Source: Mimachlamys varia | Lineage: Eukaryota > Mollusca > Bivalvia > Pectinida > Pectinidae | Direction of reading: 5' to 3' | Assembly: GCA_947623455.1 (NCBI GenBank) | Contig: OX392534.1 | Span: 32,238,926 to 32,302,925, forward strand | Length of the DNA stretch: 64,000 nt | Part shown: piece after piece, positions 29,101 through 41,100 of the stretch | Layout of the letters: the number at the start of each line of letters is the position of its first letter | How positions within the stretch are numbered: position 1 is the first letter of the stretch | Position numbers and translations under genes: made by a program | Notes under the pieces: generated by a model | The model's database searches: none | The model's input: only the letters and a program-made list of their open reading frames with translations | What the model was told of the DNA's origin: nothing

Positions 29101-32100
29101 TTGTCTCATTCTTAGTTAAGATTTTAGGATATTATGTATTACAGATTTCCCTGTACCAAGCAACATTGAGTTAATTCTCTAAAATTCTTATACAGACATT
29201 TCTGTTAAGAATTTTGTTGACTATATTTTCATTCCAAGTAATTCTGTAAGATCAGCTGAAATGAAAAATAAATGAATTTCGGAAGAACTTCTTTCTTTTT
29301 TGGTTTTAGCCTTACAAATTTATGTTTGGCATTTTATACTAAAAATACCCTTTCCAATGATGAGTATCATAGACAAGCATATGTCATAATATCTTTGATG
29401 ATATATTGATAGCAACTGAGGAAAGTAACATCTTATTCTTAGCTATCACATAACTGACCCGTTCAGTCATGTCATACGGCCATGTCATAAAAATGGTATT
29501 ACACACGTGTAATTACACTATTGTGACGTCATAAACAAATGATGTCTTTGTGACGTCATATACTTGTCTCGGTAGTGAAAATTGTACTGTCACAGAAGAA
29601 TTTTGCCTTTCCTATAGAGAAATAATTTGAGAGGTTTTGTGTATTTTCTCATAAATATAAGTTATGTGATATACAGAATCTTACACTTGTGTCAATGTAA
29701 TATGGAATTTATTAAACTCGTTAAATAAATTCCATATTGCATCAACACTTGTGTAAGATCCTCTATCTAGGACTTGAGGATATTATATTATACCGTAGAC
29801 TTTTCTGTCCCAAATAACAATATAAACTATTTTCTCAAATCCTTATTGTGAAAACTGACATTTCTGTTCAGTCAGGTAGCCTACTTTTCCTGTAAATCTG
29901 TAAATCTTTGTAAGACAAATAAGAATGAATTTAGGTTAGGTTTTTAGAATGGATATTTTATTTGAAATCTGTTTAACAGTTATTTCTGATTTCACCATAT
30001 AAATATGTGATATGGAATAATTACACTGATAATAAGAATCTTTCCAGTGATGAGTATATCATAGACAAGCATATGTCATAATATCCTTGATGATTTATTG
30101 ATAGCAACTGAGGGAAGATGACGTAACACACACTTGTGCACCTTTTAAATTTGGAAAAAAAAAAGATAAATGTAGAAGGAAATTAGGCAAAATAAGATAT
30201 AGAAAAACATTTCCGTCTTCCCCGTCAGATTATGTATTGTAAGTTAAGGATGGGATTTTGTAAAATACAGGTTATGGGTTTCTGTGTATTGTAAACATTC
30301 ATAGTCTGGCTTGAGGTGTAAACATGGAGATAGATTGGGTTTAGTTATAAGTTTATGAAATTATATGTTTCAGGTTGTCTGACATTACTTGACACTCTCC
30401 CGGAGACCGTGTATCGTGTTTGCGACCTCCTAATTGTTGTCACACAGAGGAACGGATTGGAATGGCAGAAACGTGTTCTATCCTCGCTAGTTGAGGAGGT
30501 GAGCCAAAAGCCTACACATCTTAGACAGTCATCTGTCAATATCTCGGTGATATTTATAGCAGTCTAGGGAAGTTTATCAACTGCATTGATTTTGTTTAGA
30601 AATTTTGAGACAATATGCAGCCTTATTAACATCATTTTAAGAAAGTGCTATGTATGATAACTTTAATCTTCACAAATGTAGGAAAAAATCCACAACTTTT
30701 ACTTTTGGCCTAATGTTCAGATGATATTTGCATTTGACAGTATTTAGCAAACACAGTGAGTCAGGTGTATTGTTATAAATCAATTAATGATAATATTGAG
30801 TTTGGCTATTTTATCGCTAGTTGCTAGATCTGTTGGAGGTTTTCTGGTGTAGCCTACTTACAAGTGTTGTTTGTATTACAGGTGCAGTCCCTTGGCCAGA
30901 AGTTACTGTCAGTGGGCCATGTCTGTCCCGCAGACGAGCCCCAGACAGGCTCTAATGACAAGAAGGCATTCCATCCCGACTCCTGCAAATTTGCCACTCG
31001 ACTTCACCTGTTTAGCCTGCTGTTTGAGGTATGAAGCTTGAGGTCATCACTGTGTTTTCTGTTACGTGCTTAGTTTTTTCCACTTTACTCATGGTCTTAA
31101 CTTTGGAGAATAAGGCATGTGAACATTTTGAAGTATAAATATCTTGTTACTTGGCTGTTGTAGGAGGCGAGGATGCCTTGTGCGGAGACAGTGGAGAAGG
31201 TCTACCTCACCGACCTCCTGGTACAGGTGCTCAGTAGTGGGCAGGAGTTCCTCACTGCTAACCGGGATTACGTCTCACCGAAGTAAGGCTCGGTCTCACA
31301 ATCATATGTGTCGGTCTGAAAGCCATCTACTCAAAACCAGCAGGGAATGATTCATCTATCTACCTTAGTGTTATGTGCTATTTCTTCCCTTAAGCAGTAT
31401 ATTTAATGTGGTGGAATTCACTTTCCAGTGATGAGTATATCATAGACAAGCATATGTCATAATATCCTTGATGATATATTGATAGTGACTGAGGAAAGTT
31501 TTGTTGCTTGCAAAAAAGACTGTTAGCAGGGTTTGTACTGGGTATTTTATAAATGGGATCCTTTCCTAAATAAATGGGTCCTTCTGCATAGTTTAAATGG
31601 GAATCCTGAAAATTAGTGTGGTCCTTTTCAGTTTCTTTGCTTGAGAAAGATATAAGGGTGGCTTCAACACAAACATTGGGGTAGTAAGTAATCCTTTCAA
31701 ACAATACAAGAACTCTCAGCAATCCACCCTCCTAACTCAAACCCCATCTGGTTTTTGTCCCACCCAAAGAATGTCCCACCCAAAGAAAGTCCCAATATCA
31801 GGTTCTTTGTCTTACAAAAGGAAGTAATGCTTCACACTCAAACCCCACAGGTACTCTGTTGCTTAAGTTCCTCTCTCTACTAAAACCCTATAGAGACTTT
31901 TTCTCACTCTCCCCATTGCAAAACCTTGTAGGAATTCTTTCCAATGCAAGTCACTGTCCGGTGTAGACAGAAACTAGTCAGCCAATGAAAATGTCTCGGT
32001 TTAGACAGGGCCTAGTCAACAAAACTAACACTAAGCAATTTCCACATCCAAAACTAGAAGGGAATGCTTCTTATTTATTAAAAAACCTTGTGTTAGATCC

Positions 32101-35100
32101 CCTTTCTTTCCTGTGATGAGTATATCATAGACAAGCATATGTCATAATATCCTTGATGATATATTGATAGTGACTGAGGAAAGATTTTAATCATTCTTTG
32201 TCAAGAATTTTGTATGGGATTATCTGCTCTTTCTCCACTCTTGATATACAGGGGATGGGTTACACTCACCTTCGCTCTCTACACCCCTGGAATAAGTCAC
32301 AGAGAACAGTTCCGTACAAAAAATCAAGAAATTGTAAACCTGCAAAATATTACAACTATACAGTAGAGTGTAATTTGATAACACCTGGTGGATACATTTG
32401 TGGTTTTGGTTGTGGCTGTTGACGTACAACTATTAATACTTCAAATGTGAATGTCTGCTGTTTGTAAATATAGGACATCTACAAATGTTTGTAACACTAT
32501 ATGATCTAAACTGCTTCAAATAAATCTATTGTCATTGGTTTTACTAAAAACCAATGACAATAGATTTATCTTACATCCAACTTGAGGGAACTTTTGATGT
32601 CACAATTATAGAAAAAGGTTTTGAATAGAATAATAAAGAATTGATTTTCTAAGGTATTGACTATTGTGTCTTAGGTTGACTGTATATTTCAGAATCTTTC
32701 CTGTGATGAGTATATCATAGACAAGCATATGTCATAATATCCTTGATGATATATTGATAGCAACTGAGGAAAGTTTGTTCAACATTTTATTCAAAAGTTG
32801 AAAGTGAGGAACAAAATCTTTTAAACAGGCACACTTAATGCTTGGAGGATACATTTCATTTACACATATAATCAGTCAAAACATAATGATCTATTCCAAA
32901 TGTTTTATGTGAATAGCAAACAATATCTGTCAAAATCAGACATTTTCTACCTGGTATCATTTATGTGAAGAATTACTTCATTATTTTTAGCAAATTCACA
33001 ACTCATCTGCCCTGTATTCTTCCATTCATTTCAAGGTTCTAAAATTTAGTTTTTTATTTTCTTCTTGTTAATATTTCTGAAGTATTTCCACCCAGGATTA
33101 ATGTTTATCATTACAATTACTAAATATAATGAAACTGGATTATGAAAAAAAAGTACTCAGTCTGGCAAATGAAACTTTGGAACTTAAAAGACCAATTAAT
33201 TATTGGATTGTTGCCTTTATGTTTTAGATGGCTAGCACCACTGCTACTGTTGCTGGATCTGTATGAAAAAGTATCTGTGATATCTAGACGTAAGGTGGAT
33301 GCTGAGAAACTATTGGTAAGACTCCATTGCTGTTTTAATATCAAGGCTAACGGTGGCTCTGCTCTTTCGTGCACAACAGCAATTTCCATTATACATGACT
33401 GTATAAATCTATTGTCAATCAAATTCAGTTGATAGAATTTTTACAATGTTTGTAGCACAATTTGATAGAAATTTTGTTTTAAATTACAATGAATTCAAAT
33501 ATAACTCCTCTAAGCAATAATGTGGTGAATTTTACTTTCCAGTGATGAATATATCATAGACAAGCATATGTCATAATACCCTTGATGATATATTGATAGC
33601 GACTGAGGAAAGCAGATATAATTACGATCACTTTTTGAATATGTGACATCACAGTTTTGTGTCTTTGAACTATAGTTTTACCAGGGTATTTCATGACTAG
33701 AAAACAAGGTTGCATGTCTTTGAAAAATAACCACTTACCATATCAGATTTATTCTCTCTTTAAGAGTTATCAAAAACTTACAATGTCTATAAAAAGATCA
33801 ATGTATTCTGATTTGGTTTTAACAGGCGGCCAGTCATACGTGGAAGTGGTTTGATGACAGTACAGGGCGCTGGTGTAAATACAGTCTGGGCAACAACAAA
33901 ACAATCGACGATGCTTACCAGTCAGGAGAGTCCAGCATCAGGTACCTCTCATTTTTATGTCGGCCTACGTCAGTGTGTAAAACATCTTCACTTTCGGCAT
34001 GTATCCATCTGTTCATGATTTGGTTTCACTTCAGTAACTTGACAAATTAACTAATTTGTAGTTGATACAATGTTGCTGAACTAAAGACGTAATGTGGTTT
34101 GTAGGTTCCAGGCTGGCAGACGGAGGTACACGGTCCACTTTAACACAATGATGCAGGTATGGTCATAGCCCTTTTTAAAAAAATTGATTCCTAGATTATT
34201 AGTGATTCAATGCAGTCAGCTGTCATTTGGTGATATTGTATATGTTGGATTACTTCATGTTGTTAAACATTGGAATATAACAAAGGTTTAATGCGATTTT
34301 GATCACAATCTAACCAAATGGTTAATATCACATTTATTTGGAAATTAGTTGTATAGATGATCTGGTTCCTTGCATAGAAGAAATAATAAACAAAATAATA
34401 CATTACAGGTTAACGAGGAGACAGGTAACAGGCGCCCTATCATGCTGACTTTGCCTACAGTGGAGGAGAAACAGCAGGCAGAACAGGGTGATAAGAAGGT
34501 CTCCAACAAGGAGGGTGAAGCTTCCCAGCCAAGTCCTGTGTCTGGTAGACTTAATTACTCTTTTGTTTGATATGCACAATAACAACAGGTGTACAAATAT
34601 ACTTGATCATCATGGTTGGTTAATGCAAACTGTTTTATTTTGTTTTAACGTAAAAAAAACCCCATGTGAATTCAAGCCACAGATTGATTGTTTAGATAAA
34701 GATAAAGGGTTCATGGTGTAGTTGTTATTGACATTCACAGAAATCTCTGCAATTAATTGCCTGACACAGATTTGTAATATTCATTCTATTTTTATTCAGA
34801 GAGTAAAATGGAAACCGAACCTGTTGAGAGAAAGATTACGAGAGAAACAAAGATCGTGAATGGCTTAAACTCTGATCAGATCACCAGTGTTATAAGGTGA
34901 GGGTCCAGCAATATAAAGAAAAAACATTGAATGTAATCCTGAAATTTTATCTCCCCCTGTGAAATAATTTCTGAAGACAAATCACTTTCTCCTTATAAAA
35001 GCAATTTAATATTTAAGCTTGGAAAATATAAAAAAATATCCCAAATAAAATCTGTTTTCTGACACCCTAGCAAATCTTGGTTAGCACAAGGTATAGGAGT

Positions 35101-38100
35101 AAAACTTGGTTCATTTTGTAATTGTATCCTTTGTCAGGTCTGTGGTGGCCCTACTGAACATTCCAGTGGAAGCTGAGAGTCTCCATGCAGCCTTGCGCCT
35201 CATCCTGCGGCTGACCCGAGAACACAAATTTGCTGTGTTGTTTGCAGAACTTGGCGGCCCAAAAGTGTTACTGAACCTTACACAGGCTTCAGCTTTCCAG
35301 GGCTTTGTTTCCCTAGCCACTCTCATCTTTAGACATATCCTGGAGGAACCCGCATCTCTGAAGTACTGCATGGAAAAGGTATTACAATCCCTCCATAAAA
35401 TATATTTTGTAGTTTGATTCAAAAATAAAACGGTGATTTTCAAAATGAAAGGGGTAAATTTTGAATATGTTCATATTCTTGTGTATGTTATATGTATGTA
35501 TGTATTTACAGTAATACTTTGTTATACTGCCAACAAATAAAAAAATTGGCATTAAGGAGGAGTTGGTCAATATATTATTGTTAAAAAAACCTACAAAAGA
35601 GACCATGATCTAATTCAACTGTAAAATATTTTTGTACCAGCATTTAAAAAAAAGATTTCTTGCATCTCAGAATGATCAAAACTATTTCACTTTAACTCCA
35701 GGAATAATTGAATCCTTATGTGTTTGTTTAACAGGCGATCAAGAAGGCGACTTCGGGGTCGGGCTCTAGTCTAAGTGGAGTCCAACAGGGCAGTATGGGA
35801 TCCAAGGAATTACACTATGTGTTACGAGTTCTTGGACCTGCTGCTTGTCGTAACCCTGGCATGTTCACAGAAGTGGCTCGAAATACACTGAGAATAGCCC
35901 TCCCTCGGCCCTCCAAACGTGGTAAACTAACTTCTCATATATTGTGTTACATTGAATAACAAAACGATGAAAATAAACCCGAGTTGATTTTGATTAAAAG
36001 TTAATTGATCAAAATGGTTTTGATGGCAGGTAAGACCCCACTTATGTTAGGACATGCAGGGTCTTACCTGACACACAATATCATAATAGACAATTTTTTT
36101 TTATTGCTTAGTTAAAGAACGAAAAATTGGTTCACCAGGGAAATATTAACTGATGTATATTAATGACCAATATCATAAAAGTGGGTTCGACTGTAAGGTA
36201 TGACCATAAAGCTTGAGATTATGTCCTGAAAGACAGTGATATAGCTTTTAGTGACCATATACAAGTATAACTCAATTTTATCGTTTATACAGATGAAGAT
36301 GAGAGTCGATTTTATGGTCCAAATGCACCACAGATCCTGAAGAGCATATCAACGAAGCAAGTTATCTCTCATACTGTGGAATCTCCAATCAAGGAGGTGC
36401 TATATGACCTTCTCAACTGCCTTATAGTCAAATGTAATTACAAAGAGCCAGGTAAATTTACGTTAATTTTCTGTAAGCATGCTAAAATCCCTTTTCAGAA
36501 TTCATATTGTTAAGTGCTATTTTGTATTGTTCGAGGTGTCAAAAATTATTCATATTGTCAAAAATTTTGATTATCAGTAAGACATGTTTTAAGCTAATAT
36601 TCTCCCCAAAACTAAATCCTCTTAAAGATGGAAGTGAAATCAACAATACTTTGGCCTGATTTGTTCAATAAAAGCATTGATTGAACTGATGGGAAAAAAA
36701 TAATAAAAACATATGGAAAAAAAAAACAGATTTGAAAAAGATATGTAAATGATTTAGGAGCAGCGACAAATGAAACTGGTAAGGACAAAGATAAACTGAT
36801 CTGCTTTTGTCATTTATAGCACCAACTGCCACCAGTGTAGGCATGGAGGTGAAGGCTGCTCAGCCACTCTCGGAGGCCATCGCTGAGATGTCACGTGAGC
36901 TCCAGGAGAGACAGGCCAACATGGTGCGCCAGAACAGTTCGGCTGAACTCCAACAAGAAGAAGAGTCCTCTGTACGTGCTTTATACAATAACATGAAAAA
37001 ATGTAAACCCCTAGAATGATTGCTGACTTCATTTGTATCAAATTGAAAAATAGTAGGAAGTATGAAGCAATGACACACAGTAGTGCTCATTACCATATAT
37101 GTATTGAAATTGACATTCACACTGCAAAAAAATATACACTGTATTATTTGAAGCATCAAATATCTTTAATTTCAACATGCAAATATTTCTATGTTTAACT
37201 TCTTGCATCCTATATAGCTTTATGTGTCAATTTTGATGTAGAAAAATCAAAAGGAAATATTGAAATACTGAAAAAACAGCATTAAACATCACCTACACTG
37301 AAATTTGGAGACAGGTATTTAGAAGAGGGGTCAGAAGTTATTAAGTCCATGTTTCATTAATGAAGATGTTAAAAAATGTGCTTCCGTTTTGTTTTTCAGA
37401 GTCAAACAGATCTAACAGCAGAACAGGGAGGAAACAAAGACCAGACGAAGGAAAAAGATGCCAAGACAGCAGAGGATAGCCGCAAGCAAAGTCTTCTGAT
37501 GCCGAAGTCACTTATCCTGCGGCTGCTGTCTGAGATGGTCAAGTCCTATGGCAGTTGTACACAACTCATCACACAACATGTGTATACTGGTGGCCAGTCG
37601 GAACTTGTGCCCGAGGTAAGTTGTGATAAAAATCTGTGCGAGGCATGCAGACCTGGCTAGGATACCCCATAGCAGCCTCGACCTCTCAAGTCCCTACATG
37701 GCCAACACTATCAATTGGACTGTTTGCGAGTTTAAAACCATACCTGAGATAGCTTTTATATACTACATTGTAGTTAGCATGTTCGGTAAATAAGCTTTTG
37801 AATATTCCGTTCTTGTGTCCAGATGATGTGACTGATTTGTGAAGCTACACTTAATGTTTTGTATAACTATAGGATGTGATTGTGTCTTGTGTTACAGGAG
37901 TGTAGTGTGCTGGCATTTGTACTGGACCACTTATTGCCCCAGTGCCAGGTGTACGGAGACCGAGACTGCCCGGCACTGTCACGTGTTTTCGTGGCTAGCA
38001 TTGCGTCTTGTAACAACCGACCAGATGCCCAGATGGCACTTGTAGCAGAAATAAAAAATGCTCTGCAGCGATCCCTGTGCCATCCTGAAAGCTCAGAGAA

Positions 38101-41100
38101 ACATGTGCGTATACAGTCCCTGACAAATCTCATCAGCATTATAATAGAGTCTTGTCCCAGTCCTGGACAGGTGCCCAACGAGGTGTTCAAGGGACAGCAG
38201 ACGCTGATGAACAACATTGTGAAGAGTTTACTAAAGAAAGGTGTTGTGACAGACCTGGCTAGGATACCCCATAGCCTTGACCTCTCAAGTCCCTACATGG
38301 CCAACACTATCAACTCCGCCCTCAAGCCCCTCGAAACACTCTCTCGCAGTGTCAACCAGCCCGTACAAGGTGTTACTGCAAAAGGAAAGGGCAAGCTAGA
38401 CTTGGGTGAACATGCTCCTGGACAAGAGGCGACAACCGAGAACACTACCACAGGTAAAACACTGAGTTGTTACGGATCATTGAGAGACATAGGGTTGTCT
38501 GCTGGAGAGAGATGGGGAATATTTGAGTAGCTTTGTATTAATAATTTCCCATATCTTAATATATCTCTCATGTTATACCTTGCTGTATTTACTGTATAGA
38601 TATGTTTAACACTACAGCGGCTGAAGGAGTTACAGGAAATATTTACTGTATAGATATGTTTAACACTACAGCAGCTGAAGGAGTTACAGGAAATATTTAC
38701 TGTATAGATATGTTTAACACTACAGCGGCTGAAGGAGTTACAGGAAATATTTACTGTATAGATATGTTTAACACTACAGCAGCTGAAGGAGTTACAGGAA
38801 ATATTTACTGTATAGATATGTTTAACACTACAGCAGCTGAAGGAGTTACAGGAAATATTTACTGTATAAATATGTTTAACACTACAGCGGCTGAAGGAGG
38901 TACAGGAAACGCCGGACAGGAGAGGGACGTGACTATCGAGGATATCACAGGCAGGGTTGACCAGCATGGGGACCTAGAGGAAGCAGAGCCCCTGGAGGCT
39001 GAGGAGCCTGAACATGATCTGGACAACACTCATGTATGTACAATTATGACTCACTGTTGAGGTGTTGCTCATGTTCTAAATGAATTGGTGTTAAATATGT
39101 TTCTTCACAAATGCAGGTCAGGTATTGAAATAGGGCTCGGTAGACTACTTTGAATATCCCAGATAAAACATAGTTCAGTCTGAAGCTAGGAGTAAAGCAG
39201 TCACTTTTTCCTTGCTGCTTCTGAATCTTTTAAATTGGATATTAGCTCATAAATAATTCAAATGGCTGTGTTACTAAAGTCATACATAAGTAATACTTGA
39301 CATGAAGCATGTTAGTATGAATGAACTTGAATAACTTATATGGTCACATAAATTTTATAGATGAAAATGTTTCAACAAAGATACACAAGGTGTTAAATGA
39401 TAATTTTTAGCTCGAGTTGTAACATAGTTTAATTAAGTTTGTAAACCTCGATCCACTTTGAAGGTTAAGATGTGTTTGTTTGTATGATTGAATTTAATTG
39501 TTGTGGCATACAAACCATTGAAACTGTTAGAAGGTGTTGCAAGTAATTGAATGGTCTCTTGTAATTAATTGGAAAGGTCATTTGAAGTCTTATCTGCAGA
39601 ATTCAGTATAAAAGATAAAATTGTATGTTTGATCTGCAGCCTGGCTCCCAGCTACAGGACGTCATTGATGAACTACTGAACAGGGATTCTAATCTAGACA
39701 CAGAGAGGGAAGTGCTTGCTGATATCGTGATGGAAACAGGTAATTCAACAACAATGGAAAAGAGGAACAACATGTATACCTATCAAGAAAACCTTTGTAG
39801 ATAACTAAAGATTTTTTGGGTAACGAGAGGGAGGGGGTGCTTAAAAATAAAGAATATGCAAATACATTGTAGTTGTTTCATACCTACTCTTCAACTTCAG
39901 ATATCGCCAAGTTTTTGTAACAAAGATGAGCCTAGTAGTTGCAATGAAGATTGAGAGACCAGACGATACCTATATTAAATTCAGATTTAGTAATAAAATA
40001 TTGTGACATCGACTAGAAAACAGAAGTTATTCATTCTGGTCATACATTACCAATGTAATTTTGAAATTGTCAGTGTTATTTGTACTAATGACATAATGAC
40101 TGGTTTAATTTAGAAGACATAAGCCAGGCGTCGGAGCAGGATGATCATGGCGATGATGGAGATGATGGAGATGATGAACTGATAGATGTTGAGGAGATGG
40201 ATCACCATGACTCTCACATTGTCAGCCAGGAGATCTCCATAGAGGATGAGGAAGGAGATGACAATACTCACGGTAAGGCGCTTACCCATTCATTACACAC
40301 TGAAATATCACTTACTAAGGGTTTAAGTATTCAGAAAATATCCTTTCTGGACTCTACATATTAATATTGAAAAAGTTTCACTGTTTTTAGGCAAAATATT
40401 GAGTTACATGCATTTGAAAAATTTCAGACAGATACCACTAGTTTTCACTTGTTTTTCTTCCATAATCATGTTACTAATTACTATCCATATAGACTATTTG
40501 AAAAAACTTAAATGGCTATGTTTATCAAGTACTGAAATATATATAATGATCTTCTTCACAGAATAAAGATAAAGATAGTCGGAGATAAATTCCTTGTTAC
40601 TAAATTTCCCATGGATATCTAGTTTTTCACCAACAGTATTTTGTTGTTATTATATGTTGCCTGTTTCTCCTGTCCAGGATTTTAGATTTTAGCAAATTCT
40701 CATATGAATATTTGTGGTTTCAGTTGATGTCCATGATGACGACTCTGCAGAGAGTGGATCAGATGCAGATGAAGATGACAACGATGATGGTGATAATGAC
40801 GACGACCAGGACGATGATGACGATGATGATGAGGAAGATGAAGAGGTGTGAATTAATAATAAAAAATGAAAGAGTGTAGATTGTACTTAGCAGACTTGTT
40901 TAACAGTAGATAAAGAATATGATTGTATACAAAGTCTACCATGAAAACATGGATTAATGTCACACATACTTGAAACTTATTTTAAATAATAACAGGTCCG
41001 AGGCTTGTTGAACAATTTTCCCATAATGAAACTTGTGTACAGAAGTAATGTTTGAATATTTTATGTTTGGAGAACTACCACAGGAACATAAGTGAATATG

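Larger units (their letters stand above)
26891..30117 (+). repeat. Tandem array of 330-385-bp intronic units, each with a U27-like snoRNA
   Basis: Starts of successive snoRNAs are spaced 357, 344, 356, 385, 344, 345 and 328 bp, then 690 bp where an element is inserted. The spacer between them is also repeated: a TTTGTCCCATTCTTAGTTAAG block after the snoRNA, a CATTACAGGTAATTCTG block, and a GTTTTAGCCATACAA block. The spacers have diverged clearly more than the snoRNAs inside them. Confidence 0.88.

Noticed and set aside
23694..33612. CRISPR-like array (17 regular repeats)
   Set aside because: Eukaryotic introns, 77-bp repeats with long homologous spacers, no cas genes; snoRNA boxes explain the repeat.
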